Assembly: GCF_000237925.1 (NCBI RefSeq)
Contig: NC_031502.1
Span: 23,915,794 to 23,979,793 of the forward strand
Reading direction: 5' to 3'
Source: Schistosoma mansoni
Lineage: Eukaryota; Platyhelminthes; Trematoda; Strigeidida; Schistosomatidae
DNA length: 64,000 bases
Part shown: positions 1 through 12,291 of the stretch, piece by piece
Numbering within the stretch: position 1 is the stretch's first letter
How the letters are laid out: each line of letters begins with the position of its first letter
Notes under the pieces: model-generated
Told to the model about the DNA's origin: nothing
The model's database searches: none
Seen by the model: only the letters and a program-made list of their open reading frames with translations
Translations under genes and position numbers: made by a program

Positions 1-43
1 TTAAATACATTCGATTGTCCCCAGTCGTGTTCTGTTCACTACA
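1..43 (+). repeat. 3' end of the 5' LTR of the miniature element
   Basis: These 43 bases match 741-783 exactly. The LTR terminus is taken as the final ACA at 41-43 because the primer-binding site follows at once. Confidence 0.7.
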
Positions 44-100
44 TTTGGTGTCGCTGCCAACCAGTGTTCTGTTCACTACATTTGGTGTCGCTGCCAACCA
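27..100 (+). repeat. 37-bp tandem duplication covering the LTR end and the primer-binding site
   Basis: Two copies of a 37-bp unit (27-63 and 64-100) each hold the last bases of the LTR followed by a TGG-starting stretch (46-62 and 83-99). TGG is the expected first triplet of a primer-binding site pairing with a tRNA CCA end. Which tRNA is used was not identified. A duplicated primer site is unusual. Confidence 0.75.
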
Positions 101-488
101 GGAGGAGGAAGGGTGCTGTTCTGCGGACGCCACTGCGGGTCTGGAGTTGAGGTGCTAGTTGGGGCAGTATGGTGTGGAGAGTTGGCGTCGAGTGGAGTGT
201 TCTGGCGGGGCGGCGTTGGCTGTAGCGGGTGCTGTCGACGGAGAGGAGCAGTGGGACGTGCGGCTGCTGGGCGGACATCGGATGTAGATGGCTCAGCAGG
301 CCGGTGGAGTACGGGTGTTGAACGTCCCGGGTGCCGGGTGGATGCGGATGTTGGTGCCCCGGCAGGTCGACGGAGCTATGGAGGTCAGCGCGCCGCAGAC
401 TCGACATTCTGACGGAGAGTTTGGCACAGACTGCAGTGAAAGAAGATAGTGGCATGGCGAGCAGAACCACCGCATGTACGAATGCTTT

Positions 489-502
489 AAAGGGGGGACG
501 AG
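489..502 (+). other. polypurine tract of the miniature element
   Basis: A purine run containing six consecutive G lies directly upstream of the TG that opens the 3' LTR at 503, the position where plus-strand DNA synthesis is primed in LTR elements. Confidence 0.65.
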
Positions 503-783
503 TGTGGTGTGGTCTACTTATATCCATATAAGTAGTATATGGTGTGGGTCAGACATAGAATGTATTTTGGCAGAAGACCGATGAGGAAAGAACTGAAATG
601 AAACGCAAACGTCTGGAAAATGCATGAGCAATGGAATAAGAGAAGAAACAGTGAAGATTGAAACAATTGGTTGTTAATTTGCAAATTGACTGTTCATTGT
701 TTGGTAATCAGAATTTATTGAGATAGTCTGTAATCTTTGATTAAATACATTCGATTGTCCCCAGTCGTGTTCTGTTCACTACA
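503..783 (+). repeat. 3' LTR (281 bp) of the miniature element
   Basis: It begins TGTGG after the polypurine tract and ends CTACA, with its last 43 bases equal to the start of the window. A perfect inverted repeat at 514-535 (10-bp arms, 2-base loop) and a TATATAAG-like string inside it may belong to the U3 promoter region. Confidence 0.7.
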
Positions 784-3700
784 ATATGTATTGTTCTGTT
801 TCGATCACCTAATTTAAAAAGAATAAACATTTTATCTGCCAAAATGTGTCAAATAAAATTATCATGATATTCAATGATATAGATCAGTTATTTATTTCTA
901 CCTATCAATTAAAAATAAGTGACCCCTATGTAAATTAATCATAAAATGATCGAAAAGGATGTATCATTGTCATGTTAGATAAGTAAAAGAGAACATATTT
1001 AATGTCCTTTTCTCTTCATTGCCATAAATTAAAGTACATGATGGGAAAAATTATTTGATAAAATGACAATGGAATATTATTACACAAAACAATATCTTTA
1101 GTAAACTGAATAATGTATATTTTAAATGATCTGAATTCATGTTGTATCATTTCAGTCAAACACAATAACAAGTCACATAGGAAGATTGACTGACTGCTCT
1201 CAACCAAGCACTTAAAAGTTTTACTTGTAGGAGCTTTAAACATTGAAGAATACACTGAATTTATTAATGTGTAGTAAATCTATTCACTTTAAACTCTCTT
1301 TTAACAAAAGACCAAATTTTTTCCAAAAACGAATCGATTTACTTATTATAGCGATTATATTTACGCTAACCTAATAATTTTAATTAAAACATCTTTATTC
1401 AATACCATACAACAGAATGCAGTAGAAAACCTTAACATATTGAGAAACTAGAAAGGTCATACTTTAGCAATAAAATTAGTAACACTAATTCGTCACTAAA
1501 TAGTAGCTGTGTATGTCTGGACTTTAGTGATGATTAATTGCCTGAGCCCTGGTGCAGCTCCTAATCTAATTAACTTTATATGTCAGTGAACTGTATGTTG
1601 ATGTTAGGCGGTCGGAGATAATCATTAAGTTTTGTGAAATCTGGTACTCGCCAACAAAGTGTATCTGCAATTTTGAAGGACTTAATTCTTGCAGTGGGAT
1701 CCAAATCCATTTGAGCCCGTGTTACTACTTCTACTGCTCTAGGATAAGTCTTTATAACCCTAACTCGCTGTGTTAATGTGGTATGGCAATTTAAACTGAT
1801 GCACTTATGTCAGGTTCTGCATTGCTTGTGACTGACTGGCATTGATATCGAGGCATTTAGGGGATGAATTATCATCTGCGAAATGAAAACATCTAAACTA
1901 TTCAATAACTGAATAACAACGAACATGTACAGTGCTCAGTGTTGGTTAGATTTTTATGACAAATTTGATCTAGATTCTAAATTCAGTGTTTCCTATCCAC
2001 ACCTCCAGCAAGTATTACTGAGACGGACAAGTCAAGATGACAGAGTTCAGAAAAATACAATGCAAGTTATTCAAATAACTATTTGATCATGAAACCTGTC
2101 ACATGGACTAAAACCAGTAGACGAATATAAATGAGATTGGTGGCATTCCACTTTAGCATAGATTTACATATTGTTCATCACTTCCGATAGTTATTTATTG
2201 GATCGTTGTTCTCTTTAAGAAATACTCAACTAATTACTTTTATCAAAGGATATTCTATCGATCATGTAAGAAAATTAATCAATTTCTCAGTCCCAAATGT
2301 CCAACTAAGTATGATCTCTGATTTGAAGTGCAAATGTAGAGTTATTCATCTTTCTATTTCCGAAATCGCTTCCTTTTTATTACGTTGTAATTGATCGATA
2401 CCAGTAACCAGATTTGCAATATATTTACATATTGTTATAAGTGGCCATTGGACTTGAAAAACTAAAGTCAGATAAAAGCAGTTTTACAATTATTATTATT
2501 AATGAACATATAAAAGTAGAGTGAATAAACAATGATATTTCACAGATAGAGTTCACTTGGATGAATAACAAGTGAATAATTCGAACAAACACTAATCACA
2601 TCTTTTACCATAAGTGTTTTTTCCCAAACATTTTATTTCAAGCTATGCTTAGCTTTTTTGATAGTGGTATATGAAAACAAATAACTTAGATTTCATATAA
2701 TGCAGCTATAGAGCAATGAATAAGGCAGTCATAGCAAAGCTTTCTGTCTCATTAAAAATTGTACAAATGAGAATATTAGGAACCATCTCCAAAGTTAATA
2801 AATCATTCTTACCATAAATTTATCGCATCCCCTTATTATTTATGTCTACATATGAAACTTGAAAGTACGTTTCACTGATTTATAGTTTATATGTATTTTT
2901 CCTCAATCTATACATTACCTAAATATATTTAAAAGAAAATGCAGCGAAACGACTAAATATGTCAGTCGACAAACATCAGCTGAATGAGAAGATTGTAGAA
3001 TACGACTCAACTTTTCCTATGAATAGTTAACAGACCGATTTCCCGGCGATATGGAATTCGGTCTGTAAGCACTGGGACAGTGTTGGGATAACATCATTCA
3101 AGAACCTCTAATAATTTCCTCCATTTTGTTGTACATGCTGAAAAAGAATCTAACAATGCCTCATCCGGAGAATCCATAAAAGAATTTCCTAGTCAGTCAG
3201 TTGCATGATATGGATTTTAAGACGAAAATAAAGATACTACACCAATATGATATGGTATGAAACCATGGAGCTAAAGTGTAGCTAACGTCAACAATACCGA
3301 TCTGTTCGCTGTCAATGTTATCTTCTGCACCACACATTATTTGGAAAGATGACCTCATACTTTGAAAAATTTTATGGAAAGCATCATCCAATTGACTTGG
3401 CAATAGACTAATATCATCTAAACAATATAGAAAATAATCGGGACTCGTTGCTATTATATTTTTAATCCACTTGTGTCAATCTATATTGGCTAAAATGTCT
3501 TTTGAGACTTCTTGTAGTAAACTATGGAAAATCATTCTAAAATATTGTACGAGTGTACTGAGGAGCTCTTTAACTATGATGAAAAATGGTCATTTTGAAT
3601 AATGGTGATTTTTGTAATGTCTCTTTATGGGTCAACACGTACATGAGTTATTTAATTACCACGCTACATCGATCTTCAGCCGTGAAAGTTTGAAACGTTA

Positions 3701-6700
3701 TAAACCAATCTGTTGAGTATACCAGACCAGACTTAAAGTGTTTAAAAACCATAGATTAGATATGCGTTCAATGACCCTCCGGGTTTTATAATGTCTTACA
3801 AACTGCGTCATTTTATGATGACACTTATTTCATAACTAGAAATAGCTCATCAATCAAGTTAAATATATGTACTTGCTTTTTAATCAATGATGCACTCCCA
3901 GTTTGTATAAGCGAATGTTATAAGTTTCTTAACAACAATGTAATAATCGTCAAAGTATTAATCGATAGTTCAACTCCATAACTTAAACTTGTACTTCAAC
4001 CTTTCCGTTGCGTATATTCACTCCCAGAAAGTCAATATAGTCACGATGTTTTAGCAAATCATTTACAATAATAATAAACTTGTTAATTATTAAAACGAAC
4101 CAGTTGGCAGCCTCCATAGCCATGTTTAAAAATAAGTGCTCAACAGTAAATAAATTGTAGAACAATGATCACAGATACAACATCGAAAAAGATCACTCAA
4201 AGAAATATGTCTTTGAATATATATAAGTTAGAAATTATATATGTTGTAACAACGTTGTTACTGCCAACATTTACTGTTATAATTAGTTTCTGGAACAATA
4301 CTGGCTGACATAAAGATTAATTCTCTAATGTTACAACAATCCGATCCAAAAACATGTAACAGAAACTTTAATTACGATTTAATGGGAACTTTGAAAATCC
4401 AAACAATAATGACTAAGCCACACAAATAACGAAAGTTCACGTACATTTGGTCCCATTTTTTTGATATTGTCAATAAATTAAAAATGAATAACCTGAATTA
4501 GAAAAACTCACTGATAAATAAACTTGGAAAGCAACACTTAAGCAAAAATTAGGAGTGAATTAAGATTTCTAATTACCGAATGCCAACCATCCGATTCTAG
4601 TCTTCTGTCTCATTCAGAAATGACACAGTTTACATTTAAAATGTATAATTTCTGACAAGCATAGAACTGCATTTACTTTGATATGCTGAACCAAAAACTG
4701 TTATCATGTTCACTACAAGTATACATTGAAATACAGTAAACTTTTGCTTATATGTGTACAAAAAAACACGCAATCACTTAGTTCGAATATAACCGGTGAT
4801 CTGTACTACTTGTTAACAACAAGGCCATAAGTAAGCTATTAGTTAGTCTATGTACAAATCTGTAAGTGTAAATGGTGTGAAAAACAAAAATACATAACCT
4901 TTGTGTAGAAATAGATTGTTTCAAACAGCTGAAGAAAATAAATTTTTTATGTTTTCCTAGTAAACACGAAAATCATATCGTAAAAACGATAAGTCGAGGT
5001 AAAACACTAACAAATGGTAAAAACGATTTTGTAGTACAAACATTAGTCAACGGAAGACACTACTCCAATCTACAATGTAAAAAAAATAATAAACAAACAT
5101 CAAGATAAGGAACATTTTGTCTGATACAACTACATGTTCAATGGAGAAACATTTACTAGATTGGGCAGAATTCCTTTTTGTAGAACCTAAAATTTATTAA
5201 CATCACTGAAATAAGCACAAAATAAACTCCCATGATTGATAACCTAAAATGTTGTAAGAGACCTGTTTCAATGGGCAAACAACTACGATAGAGAAAAATC
5301 AGACAAAAGCCTAAAGTAAGTACTTGCTAAACCTGAGGTCAATATCTAAAACTAGACAGACAAATAAATTAACAATGAACGACGAAAGTCTTGTGAGGCT
5401 AGCAGTAACTATAGTCGTTTGCCTTAGGGTTATGAACAATTTATTTTATTAGTTCCATTGTGATGACGTAACAGTATGTGTATCTGTAAACAACTTTAGC
5501 AATAATAATAGCTGAAACAGGTACAGTAATATTTTGGCGAAACAACATTTTTACAAACAAACCTTAAATTGAAAGAGGAATTTCGAAGACAGAATACTTT
5601 GGAGACAATTTAGACAAACCGAGAAACATTAAATGGAGTTTGTGGGATAGGCAGAATCGAAACTGTTACACAACAAGCACAACAAGAAATTGTTTAGCGA
5701 TTTATTTTCTTCATGAGTTAGCTTTTCCTTTAGCTTCGCTTTCCCAAAAGAATGGCAATTACTTCAACCTGTGAAAAGAACATAAGCACGCAATTGGAAA
5801 ACGTGCTTTAGTATTTAACCAAATCATAAAGTCCAGGGATCATGTAGTATGAAAACAGTTACACTATGAAACTTAAACAGATAATCTCATATATGAAAAT
5901 AATATTTGCTAAATAAGCAACGTTAGTATTTGCACAAATGCTGAATATGAAAGAAATAAGTCATTAAAAGGATCACATCACTATTTAAATTAGGTTTACT
6001 TTTTGTCAGAACGATCAGAATTTCGTAGAAATTTCAAAAAGTCTAATTGTGGAAAATCGTATTTTCGCATTCATATTACATGGAATAACAATGTGATGAA
6101 TAAAGGATAAAATGAGTTAAGATTAACGTGATATTCAATACCTAATTCTTCAGTTAACTATTTAAGCTTTCAAACACTACCGCCTAACTAAATTAAATGG
6201 TCTAGAGTTTGCCAGAAAGTCTGCATATGCACTGTTGATTATCTCATTATATTTTGACAGTTACAGAAATGCACTAATATAACCGAACATATAAATGTGT
6301 TTCGACCTGTATTTACTTTCAACGGAGATTAAGAAGCAAGCAATTCATCTTGTTATCGTGAAATATTTGTTATTCGTGTACTAAAGTTCGTGACGAGAAC
6401 CACTTATATAATAAGACATGGAGATGAGGCGCGTAACCATTTATGTATCTCTAAAAATCCAAGTGAGCATATCAAAATGTATAGATAGATAATTAAAGAC
6501 TTGAATATACTATAAATATACCATAACTGGCGACTAAGCATAATTTCGTCAGCGAAACAAGTTTTATGGTTCGGACAGTTAAATTTTAATAAATTTCAGA
6601 CACTCATTTATACTGACGTTGTAACTTTTTGAACACAGGACCAAGTAAGCCATTCAACTCTGTAAGCATTCACATCGCTGTACAGAACAATAACATACTC

Positions 6701-7510
6701 GAAACGCTCAAATGAAGCCAAACGCTTCGTTTTTAGCTAGCTTTGACAAAGCAAACCCTTCACACTTCCAGCAGAACAATTTAAATTTTACTCTACCCAA
6801 ATATTTGCTTAATGCTCGAGTTGAAATTCATAATGAACACAAAACTAATCTCGACTGGAAGTATACATAAAGAGTATGAGAATTTGATGCTCCATAGGTG
6901 TTCAAACTAAATTACAAAATCAACAAAGTGAAATCTAACTTTATGTTGTGTGGACGAACATAAAGTTGATTCTTAATTTAAAAGTATTCCTTATGATCCA
7001 CTCATCGTGTAATATAGCGTATACAAAAATAAGAATTGTCATAATGTTTTCATAATTATCTATCAAAAGGACACAAGATACATCCCGAACAAATTCTAAA
7101 ATACAAGTTAAGGGTTGGAAGAATTATGAATTAACAAACAAGCAGATTAAAAACTGTACTCAAGTATACTTTGTCATCAGGCTTACTGCCGGTGGTTATT
7201 TGTTGATTTTATACAACTATATGCTAACCATCAAACAGAGCTATAAATTAGGAGTGGTGACAAAGCAGATTCGAGATGTTATAAGAAAAATAATTTCAGA
7301 TGTCAGAGCACAGTATTTAGCTATGCATGTTTATTTGTAAGCGCGTATTGATAGCTGTCAAGTATAACTATACCAACCAATTATCGCTCAGTGGTTAGAT
7401 AAATTGAATTTAGTAAGACTGTAAAAACAAACTGGTCATAAAATTCTTCGTGCATTACAAATTACTTTTTCATTTTCAGTAAGTAAAGCAGCTGAAAAAC
7501 AAGTTCTTAC
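784..7510. other. long stretch without a recognised exon
   Basis: AT-rich DNA downstream (on the minus strand) of protein kinase C exon 4, so probably intron of that gene. The rest of the C2 domain, the hinge and the kinase domain were looked for by eye on the minus strand and not found. The only recognised content is a LINE 3'-end relic near 1735-1850. Short open frames (for example 3197-3403 and 3983-4165) show no family resemblance. Confidence 0.5.
1735..1850 (+). mobile_element. LINE 3'-end relic
   Basis: This stretch resembles the 3' end of the LINE at 28930-29040: the same order of a TGTGNTAATGTGNTATGGCAA-like block, a short spacer, and a terminal TTGTGACTGACTGG-like block. No coding part is recognisable. 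Confidence 0.5.
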
Positions 7511-7639
7511 TTTCAACTTTTAATCTTCCTGTTTGAGCTGTAATTGAAACCTTCATCCGGCCTCTCCTTTCTGTATGGTCCATTCCACAAAGTCGTGGAG
7601 CCTTAGATGTACATCTCTTATGAACATTTAGATTGCAGT
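7511..7639 (-). CDS. PKC exon 4 (end of C1B, start of C2)
   Basis: 129 nt after a TTACAG acceptor. It encodes the last C1B ligands ([14 protein letters not shown]), the DHTERRGR linker and the first C2 strand. The donor GTAAGA starts at 7510 and leaves one base for the next exon. Confidence 0.92.
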
Positions 7640-9889
7640 CTGTAACGTGACAAAGAAAATCTGACAAACTGTATAGAAACAACTAACAGACCAGTAAAGT
7701 TCAATACTTAAAATACATTAAACCTTCGTTCGAAATCACATAACCGCCGTCAGCAACTTTTGGGGATTTTGTATACTATAGGTGATTGAACATGATAATA
7801 TTACACAGATAGTAGAAAGGACTTCATAATCAAATAGTAAATGTTAAACGGTCTTGAATATGAAACTTAAGTGAGATAGAGTGGAATGATTAACATTAAT
7901 TATCTTCCCTATCGAGGAATTCGTATTTATTTATTCGACAACTATCCTTAAGCCTTCTCTTTTGCCTAGCATGATTTGTATTACCATCTATCATTTTTTA
8001 CCATTCTTTTGCTTTTACTTTCTTGATATATGTAATAGTTTGTTTCACATATGTATAACTTCGTAATCTGTGAACAAGTTAGTGAGTATATGAGCTTAGT
8101 AGTTCGATGGATGGCCTGTTGAAACATAAAATGAAAGAAGATATGTTCAAATTCCAAGATGAACATCAACACAGATAAACCTGGCTGACAGGTCTCGAGT
8201 GGGATGAAACGTGCATCCTAGATTTCATAACCAGTTACAACCCGATTTTTAATTTTCTACTGCAACTTCCTGTTCCATAGTCCTTTAGCATTTTAGTCAA
8301 TAACGAATTAAGATGCTTACGACTTGAAATCCATGGAGCTTTTATGCATGATCAATGAGTCTCTGGTTTTTTAAAGTTCTAACTGAAACTCATTCAATGA
8401 GACACCTCTCGTTTGCATAACATGTCTAAGTAACTCCGCTAAATATACTACTGTTGGATTATATTGTTAATACGTCATTCGTTTACTCAACTATGCTTAT
8501 CAATCTAGGATGATAAATTGAATAACAATGAATCAGTTGTATCCATTTTAATCTTTTTACAGGAAATATCCGAATACTCCGAAAGATTAGATATTACAAA
8601 AGCAAGAAAAAACTTTGCCTAGTTTTTTGATCCGGACTAACCTTTATTTTGACTTTTTAAGTGTTTCCAGTAAGGTTAGACACATTTTACTAGAAATGCT
8701 TTTCGAAGCTGTTTCAGAAGTCCTTTTTCTGTAAATATTCTTTTACTTGTGATATATTTTTGTTAGTTATTATGTAGTAATCTAAGACTTCAGTCAGTTT
8801 AATACAATGACGAATGAATTTCTACCGTTCTAGTTCGATTAAGCAATGAACACGAAATGAGTTTCACGGGGTCATATTTTTCTGAGACAATGATAACTAT
8901 GAATTTGTGGTTATATGATACAAAAAGAAAGGCTACACAACTAGATAAACTAACATGAATACAAACTTAGCACTTCAGTTAGACATCTAATACAAGAATA
9001 CTGGAGTTTAGCCCAAACATCGTCTGGGCTTCAGCTTTGAATAAAATTAAGATCATGTGCATTTACTTCAAATCTATTAAAAAGCGTAAACATAAAATGC
9101 CAAATATAATACTAGGGGCAGAGAACACATCATTATTCTTAATATACAACAATTCTAAAGTTTAGATCGTATCATGTGAAAATCTTGAGCTAAACACGAT
9201 TGTCAGATATGATGATGTGAATGGTTTAGAAAATTACTTAATAGTGGGCATTGCTCAGTAGCTTACAAAATACATTTGTTCGAAATGCATACTGAAGACA
9301 ATCTCTTCGGAGAATCAGGAACATGGTTTAAAAACGTAAGGTTACTTACCAAATGTGCATTTAAAGCTATCTAGGATACAATTACTCACTTTTACATTTA
9401 TATCCTTGATGTAACAAACCATAAAGAAGAGAACCACAGTGGTCACAAAATGTCGGGCTTGTATACGTGTACAGCACAAAATCGTGTTTTTTCTCAAACT
9501 AGGAAGTTCGATTAATTCGTACTGTTTCAAACATACGTCTGTATCGGGCCCAGTATCTGCGCCAGGACATTGGAAAGTAACCAGTTGATAACACCTTTTA
9601 TGAACCGTAAACAGACAGGCTTTGCACTGAACACCCTGTATACCAAGACCCCTAAACGGAGTTGACGCACATTTATATTTTTAAAAAAGTACCATATGAA
9701 GTCTTTGCAATGCCCGCAAAATGTGAACTGCTTTAAAAATCGAGCAACAAACTCATGACCCTTCACATACGAGACATTCTTTTCTCGCAATGCACCTCGC
9801 CTTGCAAAACGGATAGGATTTTGAACTGATGGATGACCACCAGAAGTAAGCTTATTAGCCTCTGCAGACGGTGCGGAGAGAGATGACAT
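7511..9889 (-). CDS. conventional protein kinase C, N-terminal part (4 exons)
   Basis: Serine/threonine kinase of diacylglycerol and calcium signalling; only the regulatory N-terminus is here (183 residues plus one base). Exons by minus-strand order: 9693-9889, 9537-9651, 9390-9498 and 7511-7639, all phase-consistent. Visible in order: start Met at 9889; pseudosubstrate around residues 28-39 ([12 protein letters not shown], with Ala in the phospho-acceptor position); C1A about 45-94 with the H-C2-C2-C-H-C pattern; C1B about 110-158 ([14 protein letters not shown] is very typical); and the linker HTERRGR leading into the C2 domain. The domain order C1-C1-C2 indicates a conventional (alpha/beta-like) isoform. 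Two introns are tiny (41 and 38 nt) and the third is 1.75 kb. The gene must continue to the left with C2 and kinase exons, which were not located. Confidence 0.93.
9390..9498 (-). CDS. PKC exon 3 (first part of C1B)
   Basis: 109 nt encoding the HDF...[14 protein letters not shown] core of C1B; the donor GTGAGT starts at 9389. Confidence 0.92.
9499..9536 (-). other. PKC micro-intron 2 (38 nt)
   Basis: GTATG...CCTAG borders, phase 0. Removal joins DTD to FEKKHDF, the normal C1A-C1B spacer. Confidence 0.88.
9537..9651 (-). CDS. PKC exon 2 (second half of C1A)
   Basis: 115 nt encoding the remaining C1A zinc ligands, including VQCKAC and VHKRC, and ending TGPDTD as in other conventional PKCs. 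Confidence 0.9.
9652..9692 (-). other. PKC micro-intron 1 (41 nt)
   Basis: GT...TTTAG borders. Removal joins DFIW to GLGIQGVQC and restores the C1A zinc-finger pattern. Confidence 0.88.
9693..9889 (-). CDS. PKC exon 1 (start, pseudosubstrate, first half of C1A)
   Basis: The ATG is at 9887-9889. The exon ends in the TG of the conserved Trp of DFIW; the donor GTAC starts at 9692. Reading on without splicing gives an open but unrelated tail, which is why the short intron is easily missed. Confidence 0.9.
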
Positions 9890-10918
9890 TTAGTAGGAAT
9901 TTGAAATTGTTCCCATAATCTAACCTTCGATACGACAAGGTAAAACACCAAATTTCCGTAGAGCTAATATATGATAGATTTCACCTTAAAGTGTCAATAA
10001 AGAAAATCATCCGTCTTTTCACCTACAAAATATGTTCTTAACTGAAGAGTTGGTTTAAACCAGTTTACATGAACTTGTATTATTTGATAACTGAGTCGGC
10101 ACGATCTAGTTCGGCATCAGTTTATAGTGACCTACATTTGTGATGAGAACGCTATTGGTATAATGGAAACAATCATTATTATAACCAATTGTACCAGTGA
10201 TTCTTTTGCTATACATTTTTGTTTAACTGTACCGAACACACTTTTCCTTCCGTTGCCTGTGACCTTGCACGAAATCGCTAACGTTCGGCGGTTCCGCCTG
10301 TAAACTTTGGCACGTCTCGGTATTCTTTCGATACCATAAGATCGACAACAAATATATATAGTTTCAACCTGTAACAGCCTTCTGCTTCCTGCCGTACCGA
10401 CGGATCCAACTCGATATCTGGCACGAAATCTTCTTGCGGAGGTGATCATGGTCAATCCCAACTCGACGCTATCTACAAGTTTATGAAAGACAACATAATG
10501 AGCAACCTTTTTTCACCCTACCGATAGTCTCTAAGTTGACCCGACTTCAATTACTTGTTGAAGTAAAGAGTAGGGCTGGCTGATGATTAGACAACCAGTA
10601 GTAACCTGTCAACATTTTGTAGTGTCTTCACAAATGCTCCGTATGGCAATCCAAAAAGAATTACGGTGCGTCAAGCGCAAGATTATCATTAGTAAGTTTA
10701 AAAATTATATTCAAGTTCCTTCTAGTTCTATATGACTGTGGAATATGTATAATTTACCTAGTCTCTCGTCATATATCAGTTCTGTGATTCCGAGAATCGA
10801 CTTAAATGTTGAAAGTGTAAGAGGCCTTGGGCAAATGATCAAAGTATTTGAATACATATATTTGGACTTTTTGAAATATCTGTTTATTGTTCGTTTGTTC
10901 TCAGACCGAGTATGACAT
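9890..10918. other. upstream region of the PKC gene
   Basis: It should hold the PKC 5' UTR and promoter. A 109-codon minus-strand frame at 10132-10461 has no recognisable similarity and is not called. No clear TATA box or other defined site was seen. Confidence 0.4.
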
Positions 10919-11240
10919 TGAAGATACCACAGGTATTGTGATCTGACAACACTTTACCAGAAACACCTATAATTGAATCGCACCCACCAAGTGAAATCAA
11001 AAGTCATAGGCGGGGAGGTTGTAAGATATATTTGATAGAATATCAATATATCGAGAAGTGACTGATCTAATCTGGCTAGAGATCGCAGGACAAATTGAGC
11101 ATGTCGTTCTCACTCGTGATCTGATGCAGATGCATGAACGAGCGCCTTCAGCTAGGTGAGTCCATTAAAACTAATGTGGTAAACATCCAATGTCGAACAC
11201 TTACAGAGCTATTGATTTTGGGGATTTATTTGCAGCTACA
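10919..11240 (-). repeat. LTR of the old Gypsy element (3' copy)
   Basis: On the minus strand it starts TGTAGCTGCAAATAAATCC and ends TTCA. It aligns along its length with 21399-21711, and its start aligns with 19421-19548. A purine-rich tract lies just before TGTAGC, as expected for a 3' LTR. Confidence 0.7.
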
Positions 11241-11746
11241 GATCACTCCCCTCCTACGAAGTGGCCAGACCCAATGTTATACTCAACGATTTTGTCGTTG
11301 GTAAACACTCTTCTGATAGCTTTCTATGTTTAGCAGCATCTGGTCGTCTTTCCTTACAATAAGGGGCCATGAAGTACAATATAGTGATCGGGAAACAAAG
11401 TACAATCGAAATCTCGGTTCCTCATTAACTTCATTGTTCTTTTCCAGCCGTCGTGGAAAAGCAAAAAAGAATATGTAAGTGCATGTCGAAAAGCACTCGT
11501 TCGTGCGTAAAGACACAAAGCGAGCGAAAAAATAGATAAATAAACTAATACGCCTGCGACAAAGTAAAAGCGATTCAAAGAAAAATGTTTTTTAATAAAA
11601 AATTCAAATATACGCTTATGAATAAAAAAAATTTAGTTTTTTTGTTTGTTTTCTTGGAATAAATATATGAGTATAAGCACATCAAATATTTTTATTGTAT
11701 ATAATACTAAGGAAAATCGAGATAAGGCAAAATGTTAACTGGTGTC
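11241..11746 (-). other. 3' untranslated region of the old Gypsy element
   Basis: Lies between the integrase stop and the 3' LTR. Two open frames here (11283-11516, 11354-11578) have no recognised family. Confidence 0.45.
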
Positions 11747-12291
11747 TTACGTGCAATAGTCGTTTAAATAATCCAGAAATCTCGCTCTTCTTCCAGAACG
11801 CGTTGTTCTGAGTTTATTTTCAGATACTGCCGAAGTATCAACGTGCGTGTTCGCTGTCGGATGAGGCACTACAAGTGTAAGAGCCATGTCGTTCGATTGT
11901 ACCGAAGGAAAATCGACAAAGCTAGGATTTCCTTATAAGTACGCTGCTTTGATTTGATTGTTACTGATGCTATCGTTAGTGCCGTTCTTATCGACTATAC
12001 AATACTTAGGTTCATGTTGAAGAACTTTGAAGGGTCCTTCGTATGCTGATTCGATTGGTCGTTGATGTGAGTCTCGACGTACAAAGACATGTGTACTACA
12101 TCGTAAGTCAGGTTGAACGAAAACATCAGTTGATTAGGGTTGATTGGAAACAGGTTTGAATAAACGTATTGCGTTTGTAATCCTGCTCATGTAGGAGTTG
12201 GGATCCATGTTCACTGAAGAAGATGAAGGACCCATGAATTCTCCTGGAAGTCGAAGTGTCTTTCCATAAGCGAGTTGAGATGCAGTGTATC
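11747..12291 (-). pseudogene. integrase C-terminal fragment of the old Gypsy element
   Basis: The minus-strand reading contains the conserved [13 protein letters not shown]-type block after the catalytic core and a terminal chromodomain-less tail with YEGPFKVL. In-frame stops are present. The fragment is the direct continuation of 18555 onward: taking out the insertion and one TATC makes the frame read straight through the junction. Confidence 0.75.
12288..12291. repeat. target site duplication TATC, left copy
   Basis: TATC directly before the left LTR, repeated at 18555-18558 directly after the right LTR. Confidence 0.85.

Larger units (their letters stand above)
1..783 (+). mobile_element. 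miniature non-autonomous LTR retrotransposon (TRIM-like)
   Basis: The first 43 bases recur exactly at 741-783, so the window opens inside a 5' LTR and 503-783 is the matching 3' LTR. The internal part (44-502, about 460 bp) begins with a TGG-type primer-binding site and ends in a purine run just before TG of the 3' LTR. It is GC-rich, unlike the AT-rich surroundings, and no reading frame in it resembles gag or pol; the open frames there look like chance frames of GC-rich DNA. This is the layout of a TRIM: LTR, primer site, short non-coding centre, polypurine tract, LTR. It must depend on enzymes from another element. The 5' boundary and target duplication lie outside the window. Confidence 0.7.

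Noticed and set aside
100-530. Overlapping open frames on both strands
   Set aside because: GC-rich internal DNA of the miniature LTR element; no domain, and codon content follows base composition.
580-625. CCGATGAG...GAAA string in the miniature LTR resembling a hammerhead core
   Set aside because: The invariant U after the first C is C here and no convincing stem II or helix I is seen.
3197-3403. 68-codon minus-strand frame in the supposed PKC intron
   Set aside because: No match to the PKC C2 or kinase domain and no splice phase support.
10132-10461. 109-codon minus-strand frame upstream of PKC
   Set aside because: Unrecognised, low-information sequence in a 5' flanking region; probably chance.
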